The position numbers and the translations under genes are program-made. This document shows, one piece after another, positions 12,103 to 22,326 of a DNA stretch of 64,000 nucleotides. The notes beneath the pieces were generated by a model. It was not told where the DNA came from. It worked only from the letters and a program-made list of their open reading frames with translations, and did no database searches. Numbering within the stretch: position 1 is the first letter of the stretch; the number at the start of each line of letters is the position of its first letter. Source of the stretch: Gautieria morchelliformis (Eukaryota > Basidiomycota > Agaricomycetes > Gomphales > Gomphaceae); contig WHVA01000155.1 in NCBI GenBank assembly GCA_015179125.1, forward strand, positions 1-64,000. The letters are read 5' to 3'.

Positions 12103-13351
12103 TGTTAGGGTGTGCTGTGCCATAGCTACACTCACATTGGGTCCACAAGATACGACAATCTCTTGATAGTTTAGCTAAGAATCCCCCATGGTCACATGAC
12201 TACCACATGACCTCAAAAACAGCTCAAAGTCACCTGATCATCCACAGTCACTTGACAATCACCTGACCTCAAAGTCACCTGATTATCTACAGTCACCTGA
12301 CAATCACCTGTCCTCAAAGTCACCTGATTATCTACAGTCACCTGACAATCACCTGACCTCAAAGTCACCTGATTATCTACGGTCACCTGACAATCACATG
12401 ACACCATCACATGACCTCAATCCAGCTTGAAGTCACATGACTTTCCTTCGTCACATGATAATCACATGAGCGTGGGAGTTTCTTACATAACTCTTAGCTT
12501 TACTGTCACAGAGCTGTGACTTTAACCCAATATAGCAATAGAACCTTCCACAGCCTTCCAATAGTTTCCAAACCTTTCCTGAAGCTTCTCTAAGCTTCCA
12601 CAAGGTTCTTCACAGTAGTAGAAGCTTCTACAAGGTTCCTAGCAGTAGTTACATAAGCTAGATAGATGCAGTATAAATAGCCTGCAGTTTTAGCAGTGAA
12701 TCAGCCAATACATCATCATCTACTATCCACGTACCTCGTGTGACTTGCCAAGCTTGCACAGCTTACTAAGCTGCTAACCCCAGCTAGGGTTATTACACTT
12801 ACTTAGTGTATTAATTCTCAGTTAAGTAGTTGTGTTTCTACTTAGCCACCCGGACTAACACTCCAGGTGAAATTCTGCAGAGTGAGTCTGACAATCGATT
12901 TCCTTGTCAATTAGCTCTCCAATACCCGAGACGAACTGATCAGTGACTTTCCTGTTCAGTGACTTTCACAAGTCACTTCTTAAACCCTAGTCGCTCGTTT
13001 ATTGCAGTGCATTGACGTTAATCGGGTCAGTCCACTTACAAACTCTCCTGTGAAGCCATTCCTATCTTTTTGGAATACTTGGACCCCGATAGTCGTCCTT
13101 GAACCTACAGACTTTTAGTTTATTGTTCAGTGCTGCTAAGAAACATATTGCCTTCCATCCGTATTAACTTGGACTAGTTTTTACGCGGATTGCAACCAAG
13201 GTACAAATATTAAATTATTTCCGGAGTTGTGCTGCAGCATTGTTTAATATTCTTTGAGTTTCATATACGACACGTTCTGATAGACCAAAGTGTTAGCTCT
13301 GACACCAAAGTCTTGAAGGGTTCCAAAACACCAGCCCATAGGGAACTTTCA
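12103..13351 (+). mobile_element. Solo LTR, family 2, inside the DUF6532 gene
   Basis: A 1249-bp LTR (TGTTAGGG at left, CTTTCA at right) is flanked by the 5-bp duplication GGCTA (12098-12102 and 13352-13356). A TATA box (GTATAAATAG, about 12670) follows an upstream E-box-like array. The first 600 bp match, in reverse complement, the family-2 copies at 58.3-61.7 kb; the downstream part differs except for the shared GGGTTCCAAAACA near the 3' end, so it is a different subfamily. Removing it with one GGCTA restores the DUF6532 frame (HSNKA followed by NGPLRSH). Confidence 0.75.
12188..12475 (+). repeat. E-box-like array in the LTR promoter region
   Basis: About 18 copies of TCAC(A/C/T)TGA/C-type sites (CACATG, CACCTG, CACTTG: all CANNTG) occur roughly every 15 bp. 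Part of the array is a tandem unit of about 46 bp (AGTCACCTGATTATCTACAG and so on) repeated about three times. The array lies 200-480 bp upstream of the TATA box, where an LTR enhancer would sit. The same array is present in reverse complement at 59420-59640. Confidence 0.8.
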
Positions 13352-14712
13352 GGCTAATGGCCCCCTTCGGTCCCACCCATCCCAGCGCACTGAGCCTGCG
13401 AGCCCCCAAGGGTCACTCCAGCCAGCCCTTTGTCCCCAGCCCCTGACTACAACTCGCCTCTCCGAGCAAGCAGCCCATGGGACTGGAAACAGCCCCCACA
13501 CATTATCCACCGACCTCCTCAGGTCATCATCGCCGCTCTCATTCCAGAGCCACTCTCGTAGTTCCGAGTATCCCAGTGGGTCAAGTTCCGTTGAAGGAAC
13601 AGGTATGCCTGCTTCTCCCACATCTGCGGGCGGGGAACCATCCGTGTCTGTCCCCCGTGTCATTTGCCAAGCTGGAGAGACCGAGTCCAAACGCCGCTCC
13701 AAGATAAAAATCACAGATTTCGATCCAGAATTCCATTCTACAATTCACCTCGCATGTCGGTATTACCAAGTGATACTCTTCACTCACGAACCGTTCCCAC
13801 TTGAAAACGAGCAGGACCGATATTTGCGTGAAGCCTGGCAGCTGGCCTGTGTGGAACATGAAGTTAACCTCAAGGCTAACAGAGATGTTCTGAATCTGGT
13901 AAGGTCCTTTGGCCTATTGTTGCTCCACTGATTATTTTTCCAGGTAAAGCAGCGAGGTAGCCAGGTCCGAGGCGAGGTCAAGCGCCACGCTCACCCAGTG
14001 ACCACGGGCCACTACAAATTTGATGACAGGGATGACCATGTCTACCAGGACCAGCTTGCCGCACTTGTCAGGGAATTGACAATGAACCATGGGATCCTGT
14101 TTAAGGTACGTCACACACTGTCCCTAATACCGCATCAATCTCACTCTCATGCAGGATCGAGGCCCGTACGGGCCTATTTGAGAACCCGTGCACTGCCCGC
14201 ATCCTGCGAGCCCAATGGTTTGCAGATGCCCATGTGGAGGGGATCTCATTCCATGCCTATTTCAATCCGATACCGCTCCCCACACTTGCTCTCCTTTTCA
14301 CCGCTGTGAGCTAACTTGCTGGTCCATCACTCACGCTGACCAATGCTCCCCAGATCGAGAACTGTGTTGACGAGTGGAAGGATGGGAGGTTCCGTTCTAT
14401 TGATTTTACAGAGAAGTTATACAAAGAGAAATATCAAAGTTACCTGACGAATTTGGAGACGTGGGGTGACCATGCACAAGGCCGGCATATACTCGCCCGG
14501 CTGCAGAAGCGTCTGCATGATAAAGCCAGGTACGCATACGACGCAGTCTCAGGTCAAACCTCTAACAGCACTCTGTTATTCTTTGTAGGACACTCTCCAG
14601 GGCGGGAGACTTGCAGACAACTCTCCCTGCCATCCGGAAGCTTCCGCATGACATTTTCGATGCCGCCGTGCGAGAGGCCACTGCCGGAGGGGAGGAAGAG
14701 ATGCTGGAATAA

Positions 14713-15825
14713 GAGTTTATACAAGTTTTCAAGTTTACTAATGAAAAAAAAATTATATTTCATTTTCAATATATTCATACTACCATGACGTCAGCAATCT
14801 CCTGCCTGTTCTTCAGTGACACGCACTGGCACTAGCAAACCAAGGATAGGAATCACCAAGGGTTCCTAGTACTCCATATCCTCTCACATACAACTCCATA
14901 GACCTTTACAGTGCTATGGAGCAGCTCCCCACGGGCGCTATGGAGCTGCCCACCGAGGAGCTATGACGCTATATGGCGCTATGGCATGGTACTGAACTGT
15001 CGCAGGGAGCTATGGGGCACAACATAATTGGCACAAGTCTACCGTGCTATGCCTGGTATGTAGCCTATATAATGCTACACGCAATTCGGTTTTTTTGCTG
15101 ATGTGTAATTACCTTGCAGTAGTGCTATTCATGACTTTTTAAAGGATAATCCACCTAAGTTAGAAGGATACTCCACTATGGTGTTGATAGTTCATCCATT
15201 TAAAAATGATTGGAGATCCACATATAACTAATTGACTGGCCATTTATATTTTTCATGGATTATCTAGTGACTATATACATACATGGTGATACCATTATAA
15301 TATGGTGTATCCTCCACTGGCGCTGCTGTTGGAAAACCCCTTTGCGGTTTTAAGAGATTCTCCTTCAGCCTGGCAAATTCCATCCACCTAAGGGATCCGG
15401 TGGATGCAACTCTGGTGGAATATCCACCGGCCGACAATACCTGGTGGATTTTCCACTGGAGTTGGCGGTGTGCAGCACTGTGGATAGCCGAACCACCGAA
15501 AACCTTTAGTTTCAACCATTGAAATTTCAGTGGCTAAATCACTGCGTTCTGTGCATAATCCACTGAGTTTCCGAGATAAATCCACTGAATTGTTTCAGTG
15601 GAAAAGTGTTCATACCCGTGAGTTTATTTCAGTGCCCATATCATGTAATTTCAGTGAGTTATTACGGTATTTCCATGGTTAAATCATTGGATTTAAGTAG
15701 TAATATCATACAAATTCAATGTTTATATCATGGACACTATAATGAGTTATCGCCAAGGTTTCATAGGGTAATCACGGAATGTCGGGTCAAATATACCAAT
15801 AACTCAGCATAACAAGAGTGGAAAT
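14713..15825. other. No gene; AT-rich stretch with repeated TCCACT/AGTGGA motifs
   Basis: No coding sequence is supported. From about 15140 to 15610 the motifs ATCCAC(T/C) and (C/G)AGTGGA/GGTGGA recur many times in both orientations and form imperfect hairpins (for example GGTGGAATATCCACC at 15414-15428). This looks like a decayed foldback or MITE-type element, but no clean termini were found. Confidence 0.4.
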
Positions 15826-17098
15826 TGTCAAGATGGGTTTTTAGGCGTTAATATTGTGTATTAGTGAACACAGCGAATGCCCGAATAACTTGTGTGAATA
15901 AGTATGCTGTTTGGCGAATAGGTGAACCAATAAATGTTCACAAGATAAGAGGGCTGCCCGAATGGAGCTCGCCCTATCTACAGTCATAGCGAAATAGCCT
16001 GTGGCACTTGACGATGTAACATGCAAGGTGTCACGGAAGGGTTGTCTAAGTAGTGACGATCCCTTCGCCGGCGAAGGCGCTCCTTCAGAGCCCTTCGCTG
16101 ACAACACAGAAAATAGTTCAAAGGCTAAGGTAACAAAGATGAAGTATGAGCACTCACCAGTGATGCCTAAGTCCTCTTCTGGTCGAAGATAGAAATCTAC
16201 AGGAGAAGGCTCAAGATGATAGTCACAGCGAGGTCAAGTTTGCACAAGATGGACATATGATAATTGAACTGGGGAATATACATGCGAATGTAAACTACTT
16301 ATATTGAATGCTCGTATGGTATCAGCGAATAGGAAAGAGGCCGTTGTGAGTCAGGGTTGGATAGGGGTGCGCAGTCATGATACAAAATAGATGAAATAAA
16401 CATACAATAGAGTGAGGGAGGAGTGCAAACATGAAACGATGGAGAGTAAAGGTGGCGAAGGCACTTATGTATGGAACCATGTCTTGGGACCTGCATACAT
16501 GCTACCCTGCAGGGACTCTTCGTCTACTGGGTTGATCCCACACGACCTACCTATGGGCGGGATGTCCTGCGAATGCATCCTGGCCATATGAACACCCAAA
16601 GGGGTTGGATTGAGAAGCTGATGGAGCCAGTGACAAGCCATCATACCGGGTAGGGGACGTCAATTGTGTTTGATGGCGTGCCTGCTGGTGAATGATGCGA
16701 GCAGCGAATAGTCGTTTGGCAAATGTGACGAAGGGCGAACGGAGAGGACATAGGGGAGGAGTGGTCGAAGTGAGGGGTGAAGCCAAGCAAACATGGAGGA
16801 GGAGTGGTGAAAGGGGAAACGGGGATAAATAGGTGCAGGAAATACATGAGTCGTGACAATCTGATCATAGGAACAACATCGAAAGAGGGTTGAGCAGAGG
16901 AGGTGATAGGACCAGTGATGAACCACCAAGTCAGTCCAAAGACGTCAATCATGCTTCGATGGTGTGGCTATGGTGAATGGCATGGATAGCGAAGATCGGT
17001 CGCCGAACCCGGTGAAGGGCGATCGGAGTGAACACAGAGGTGGAGTGGGGAATGGGATGACAGAGCATCTGAGTATAGGAAATAAACGTGTCATGACA
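15826..17098 (-). mobile_element. LTR, family 1, copy C, with adjoining polypurine tract
   Basis: A 1273-bp LTR, the long form like copy B. Unlike the other copies it lacks matching 5-bp flanks (GAAAT at 15821-15825, GTACC at 17099-17103). The right flank, read on the - strand, is GGAGGAGGGTAC directly before TGTCATGAC, an excellent polypurine tract. Copy C is therefore best read as the 3' LTR of a Ty3/gypsy-type element whose body, to the right, has been lost or replaced within a few hundred bases. It contains a 16-bp perfect palindrome (16062-16077) and an 88-codon frame (15841-16107, -). Confidence 0.75.
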
Positions 17099-17286
17099 GT
17101 ACCCTCCTCCTAGCTTCAGAGTCCAATGACGCAGTAACTTGGGATGGGGGAGGGGCATGAAGACGTAAGACGTAATAGGTTCCCCGATGTGATCTCTCGC
17201 TGCATGGTCCGTGCACGGCTGCGCCCAGGGCTTTAAAAGGTGTTGTGGCGTGAGGCGACGGGGTCATTTCCCTCTTTCGACACCCC

Positions 17287-18277
17287 ATGGCTTCTAACGG
17301 CTCTTCCCTCCTCTCTTCACTCATTGAGCGAGCACGAATGTCGGTAAAGGTCTGTCCAGACTTTCGAGGAGAGTTGCGCGAGGAGGTGGAACAGTGGGTC
17401 GTCGATGCTGAGGGGATACAGGTGAGCGGCAATGCTTCTCCTAGATTGCTCGTTAACCACTCTTGTAAGTGTTCTTACCCGGAACCACAACAACATCCAA
17501 TTTTCCCACGCTCAACTAAAACACAAAAACTGGCATATCCACACATTCCCCAACGTGAAGCAGATAGAAAAGTCGAGTCTATCAACTTGTGCCAGGCATC
17601 CAACTTCCAGCGAAATGCCAACACCAGCAGGTGCAGGAACCACCAAAAAACAGCAGCCCCAGTGCAGCGCACCAACGGTCACAGAAGGGCACGGCCTACG
17701 GTCGAGTTCACAAGCCGTGAACAGGAATGAAGGGGCGAGCTTCGACAATGAAGGGGAGTGCACACCAGAAAGGGCTCATCAGTTTCTCCTCAACAAAAGA
17801 CTGCTTCCCGAAAGACAGACCATCACGCTCCACAACCTCGCAATGGCACTGCTCCACTTAGCGGAGGCTCAAGCATCCATACCGAAAACGACGGAAGAGG
17901 GCATAAGAGCGGTCGCCACGTTGATTGTGGACTTAGTCAAAAGGACGATGGTAGCAGAAGTCACCACAGCAGTCAAAGAGCGGCTGCTGGGTGTGAACGA
18001 CACCTTGGGCCCAGTACTGCAGCAGATTGAGGCAGCAGCGACGACGATAAAGAACTCTACTAACAGCTTGGCAGGCACGGTCGAAGAACTGAGGCAAGAG
18101 AGTGACGGAACAGCGCAACAGATAGTAGACGTGGTGACAGCGCAAGCCCCAGAGTCGCCAGCACGAGAGAGGGAGAAGACCCCAATAGACCACCCCACGC
18201 GATACCCAACATATGCGGGCACGCTGGCAGCCTGCGCAACGAGGCCAGTTAGCCTCCAGTCGAGCACCTTAGTGTAA
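17287..18277 (+). CDS. Retroelement ORF1/gag-like fragment, probably two-part
   Basis: Exon-like piece 17287-17421 (starting MASNGSSLLSSLIERARMS) ends at a GTGAGC donor. A second frame from ATG 17615 to stop 18275-18277 encodes about 220 residues. It has a Pro/Gln/Thr-rich head, then ERAHQFLLNKRLLPERQTIT, a helical stretch (ATLIVDLVKRTMVAEVTTAV), a likely coiled coil (LGPVLQQIEAAATTIKNSTN) and PTYAGTLAA near the end. This order resembles ORF1/gag-like proteins of LINE-type elements in Agaricomycetes, which end in a YAA-type motif and then a zinc-knuckle part; here the protein stops early and no reverse transcriptase follows. The link between the two pieces is not proven. Orientation is opposite to the neighbouring LTR copy C. 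Confidence 0.4.
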
Positions 18278-18317
18278 GGGCAACCCTGGCCAGTTGTGGA
18301 GATCACACTACCACACA

Positions 18318-18403
18318 ACTGACAAGGGGAAATCCAAAGTATGTATAAATGAACAGAGTATACAAGAGAGGGGATTCTCACCTGACAAGGGGAAATCCAA
18401 AGA
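18318..18403. repeat. Short direct repeat
   Basis: The string CTGACAAGGGGAAATCCAAAG occurs near 18319 and again near 18382, about 63 bp apart. Function is unknown; it may be a replication-slippage duplication. Confidence 0.6.
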
Positions 18404-18574
18404 GAAAAGTCTAAGGACCCCCAATGTCAGCGAGCCCGTATTATACTATGCTGCGCAGCCAGGGACAACACTTGGCACCCGCCATCAACCCTGCATCCTC
18501 CTGACCTCCCTGACCCTTGATCGACCCTTGATGCCACCTATTACGCGAGTCGCTTGATTTCCGACACTGTTCCG

Positions 18575-18870
18575 AGAGTGGAAGTCAGAAATTGGAGTGG
18601 AACTGGCAAAGTGAACGGAACTGGTGGAAGTTCTCCCAGAAGCGGAATCATTTCTGAAAGCGGAGGCGGAGATGGAATCGGAACTGGAAGCGGAGTCGGA
18701 AATGGTGTCGGAACTGGGTGTGGTGTCGGAACTGGAAATGGAAAACAGGGTGTCCCCTGACAGAATCATTTCCTAAAGCGGAGTCGGAGATGGAACCAGA
18801 ACTGGAACCAGAGTCGGAAATGGTGTCGGAAATGGTGTCGGAACTGGAAATGGAAAACAGGGTGTCCCCT
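18575..18870 (+). repeat. GGAAxTGG/GGAGTCGG minisatellite
   Basis: A short-unit repeat built from six-base words (GGAACT, GGAGTC, GGAAAT, GGTGTC). It includes a larger duplication in which GGAACTGGAAATGGAAAA followed by CAGGGTGTCCCCTGACA appears twice (about 18729 and 18839). It is read as Glu/Ser-rich or Gly/Thr-rich protein depending on frame. Confidence 0.7.
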
Positions 18871-19158
18871 GACACCATTGTTATTCCCGAAACGGGTCAC
18901 ACGGAAAGTCCTGATGTATTTCAAAGTCACAAAGGTGAAGCTATGGTGAGTGGAATCGAGGTGCAGCAGATGGAAGCTGTACAGGAACCCACCATAGCTA
19001 CACAAGAGCGTAGTCAAGGGGAAGCCGAACATGTAGAAAGCACTCAAGTGGAACAGGCAGTGACCAACAAAACACGAGAGGCTAGGTTATCCTTAGCTAT
19101 TGCTCCAGCTCCAGAGGCTGGGTCTGCTCTATCTACAGATCAACTGCCTTTGATTTGA
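18718..19158 (+). CDS. Hypothetical acidic low-complexity protein
   Basis: A 146-codon open frame. The first third is encoded by the minisatellite (alternating ESEMEPELEPESEM-type residues); the rest is Glu/Gln/Ala-rich without a recognised domain. There is no clear promoter or homologue, and the frame could simply be a by-product of the repeat. It sits between transposon debris and the gene island. Confidence 0.2.
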   Translation: MWCRNWKWKTGCPLTESFPKAESEMEPELEPESEMVSEMVSELEMENRVSPDTIVIPETGHTESPDVFQSHKGEAMVSGIEVQQMEAVQEPTIATQERSQGEAEHVESTQVEQAVTNKTREARLSLAIAPAPEAGSALSTDQLPLI

Positions 19159-19159
19159 C

Positions 19160-20157
19160 TTGTGAAGACTGCAAAGGGATGGAAGGCATCCGCTCTTCCA
19201 TGAGCACGGGATACTTCAATCCACGACTTGGTGGAAAACCATATGGCCACTCAGAAGACCTCAGAATCTAGGTGGAAACAATGTTCTAAAGAAGTCCTGG
19301 CGCCAGACAATGTAGGGCGACGTCTACAGCCTCAAAAATAGGTGGTTCATCAATTAAATCAACATAGAATTATTTAGAAATCAGCAGACTGTACTGGCCA
19401 TTCATTAATGTGCACTCAATTGACTCTAATAAGCCTGGGGGATGGCGGCAAGAAGCAGAACATATGGTGGCACGAAGCTTGTACGACACAAAGATTGACT
19501 TATAACTGAATGAACTTTGATGATATGATGAAACAGATAATTTTCCTGGAATGTGCTCATTGAAAGCTTTCTATTGAGCCCCAGTTCATATTTTATAGTA
19601 GTGCTGGGGAGTAGGGGGTCAATGTTGAGATGGCTGGGTTATATTCGATGACAGCCGGCTGGTTGTTGGAGACAGAAATACATTCCCATGAGACATTATT
19701 ATGCCTTGCTTATGTTTTCAATGGTTCCGCTATCCACAGTGGCAGTGTATGAGTGGCACAGCATGAATATGGTCAGATAGAACCTGAACAAATCCCATAC
19801 ACTTTCAAGACGTCAACTCCGAGTCAGTGCTAGTAGCATCCAATGCAAGACTCCACGTGGGCGTTAAATGTGGAGTTTGCGTCGTGTTGAATTAAAGGTT
19901 AATTAGGTAGACCTTCATGTCCATTTCAAACGGTTTCCAAGCCTGTGTCGCGGCACTCGGCCATGATTCTTGAGTTTCATTCACACCACCTTATCATAAA
20001 CATCTGTCTCTACCACGTGGATGTAGAGGGCAACTTGGGATGATTGAACCGGTTTTAATGAAATGCAAGAGTACTGTACTTGTACCAAAACAACTACGGT
20101 ATACGAGACGGTGGTTTATGGTTTGAACAGTGCGTTCCGGCAAGTCACTAGTGCGTC
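19160..20157. other. No recognisable gene
   Basis: About 1 kb between the low-complexity region and the transporter stop codon. No domain or repeat with ends was recognised; it includes the 3' flank of the transporter gene. Confidence 0.5.
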
Positions 20158-22326
20158 CTAAGGCGTGAACTCCCATCGCTCTCGTATGTACCTTCCATGT
20201 TTGTACAAAATCAAAGGAAGAGGAATGGCTGGGACAGCCAATGTCGCAAGAAGGGTCGCCCCTTTCCCATAACTGAATAAAATTAAGTAGGCTGTCTTTA
20301 GGCATGCATGCTTGGAAAAAACAAGCCGACTCACCCTAAAGCCTCGAATAATTTTTGTCCGAAGAGCGGATAAACAGCTCCCGTGATCGTACGTATCAAG
20401 GTCACCGCTGCCATAGCTGATGCCGAGTAAGGTACGAATGCCTCCGTCACGTATACTAATCATATTAGCATACTCAGTCGCATGTAATACGAATAAGGGA
20501 ACACCGTCGCAATTACTTTGAACGGATTGCTATGGACATCGCTAAATATTGGCCCGAACAGCGACAGGGATGATCACATACGAAAGTTACGAACATTCCG
20601 AATCCAAAAAGACCTGTCGCAATCTCGGGGAAAATCCAGTGGTTCTGTTTTTCAGCTGACCAGCCGTACCAGAGTAGTGAAGCAGGGAAAAGAATCATTC
20701 CTGCCTGTCCCACCGTCAGATCATCGAAAGCTGTCTCAGCATATATGGACTCACCGTCACGGGCATTAAGCGATATTCCGGACGGCCTTCTCCGTTTCGC
20801 TTCGTCAAGAAGTTCCAAAGCTTGTTCTGGGAGTACATTTGCACGAGACTGCCTAAAGATAACCCAGCAGATAAACCTAGATAGGAAAAACCAGTCCCTA
20901 TGGTGTTAAACCCATAATTAAACAGCCTTGGGGTGCGATGGGCGTTTCCAAACAAGAGAGGCAATGATGTAAGGAGAAGGTATAGTATGCCAAATGTATA
21001 CTGAGGAAATGAGCTACATCTTCCTTTCCATGATGATATAAAGACGTACAGCATGGAAAAATGCGAAAATCGCGAGGATGGGGCTTGTCGCCAAGAATCG
21101 CAAGGGACGGGTGATAGCATGGCTAAATACCCTTGTAAGATCTTGAGTCACAGACTGTTTCCCGTCCATAACAGAAAGCGCCGGTAATCCATTCGGTGCT
21201 GTGTGGGTACTCGAGGTTTCTGATGCTTGAAGGGCGCGTCGTTGCTTTTTCTGGCGTCTGTGCAATATGACAGGTTCGTAGGTCTCTTTGAGAAGAAAGA
21301 GGGTGAGGAGAAGCAGGATGCCGGAACTAACAAATATGAGAGAAGAATAAGGTAATAAGGGCGGGTACCGTACAAAATCGTAAGCGTCCAAAAGACCCAA
21401 GCTAGCATAATCCATAAACATCCAGGTGTAAGTGATTTGCTGAATCACTTACGCCACTGTTTTCGTTGTAGAATCAGGGCAGCTGTAGTGATTCTGAGAG
21501 TAGTACGCTATAAGGACTACAAGGGGTATACCGACAAAGTTTCCCACAGCAGGACCAACCATGGGACCCGTCGTCGACAGAGCAGCCCATCTGCCTCGTT
21601 CATGGGGATGCCATATATCGGACATGGAAGCCTCGCACACAGCATAAGAAAGGATATTTTGATGACACTGGGGATATCTACCTGTCCAAGGCTTGGAGCC
21701 ATACCACCTGCGCACCCTGCGAAAAATCGAAGGATGATGAGTGCTGTCATTCTTGATGAAATAATGAGGACAATCAGCAACAACACGCCCTGAGACAGGG
21801 GGAAATGTTTTTACGACGTCGACAAAGCGCATCCTATCTGCAGAAACGTAAAAGCCGCTAAGGTAGAGGTATATATAATCCACCGCCCGTACAGCTCAGA
21901 AAGCGGTGCCAGGACGAAAGGACCAAGCCCCATGCCAAGCTGAACACAAGCATCAACATAGTTGATTGGATGAGACACATGATGTACTGGCCACATATAC
22001 GGAAGTCGTGAGAGTTCCGGTAAGACGGTCAGTGACATGAAATTGTCTCATAACATCGGGAACAGCGGGGACAAGGATAGATGAGGCGAAAGAACTGAGA
22101 AATATCTCAGGGTACTCGGAAAAGTATGTGAAACAAAGGCTCACCAGAGTAGTCCTATAGTAGCGACGATGGTAGCACTCATGGCTCTTTTCCAAGAAGG
22201 CCAGTTTTTCGGATTGTCAGGATCGTTGGCAAAGTCCGACAAAACATTGATGCTCTTAGAATCAGTGCTGGTGATGTTGGCATGATCCTTCTTGTCCTCC
22301 GAGTTGTTAGTAGCGACCTGTGTCAT
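20158..22326 (-). CDS. MFS transporter, DHA1 (drug:H+ antiporter) family
   Basis: A plasma-membrane transporter of the major facilitator superfamily, 12-helix DHA1 type, likely exporting drugs, polyamines or other small compounds by proton exchange; the substrate cannot be told. The cytosolic N-terminus ends in NDPDNPKNWPSWKRAMS, the typical entry to helix 1. Then come FASSILVPAVPDVMRQF, ALSTTGPMVGPAVGNFVG (helix 4-5 region after SDIWHPHERGRW, the conserved loop), FLLKETYEPVILHRR (end of helix 6), WYGWSAEKQNHWIFP and the C-terminal LPLILYKHGRYIR. The coding sequence is split into about nine exons by short introns (for example 22143 down to about 22080). ATG 22324-22326 is chosen because the frame then runs straight into the domain; an upstream in-frame-by-splicing start near 22522 cannot be excluded. 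The gene looks intact. Confidence 0.85.

Larger units (their letters stand above)
11187..14712 (+). pseudogene. DUF6532-family gene interrupted by a solo LTR
   Basis: A multi-exon gene of the Agaricomycete DUF6532 family (function unknown, often expanded near transposons). The recognisable domain runs from about 13660 (KRRSKIKITDFDPEFHSTIH, then LACRYYQ and PFPLENEQD). It continues through the second domain exon (RGSQVRGEVKRHAH, LVRELTMNHGILFK), the third (RAQWFADAHVEGISFHAYF, PLPTLALLFTA) and the fourth (IENCVDEWKDGRF), and ends at EEEMLE with stop 14710-14712. The N-terminal part is low-complexity Ser/Pro. Its reading frame continues across the LTR insertion at 12103-13351 into 11895-12102. 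A charged upstream exon (11187-11490) may belong to it. At the 14105/14155 splice the frame is off by one base with the obvious acceptor, so a further frameshift is likely. Exon borders upstream of 11895 are uncertain. Confidence 0.65.

Noticed and set aside
12188-12475. Regular short repeats looking a little like a CRISPR array
   Set aside because: Repeats are only about 8-10 bp with near-identical spacers, lie in an LTR of a fungal genome, and no cas genes exist; they are promoter-type sites.
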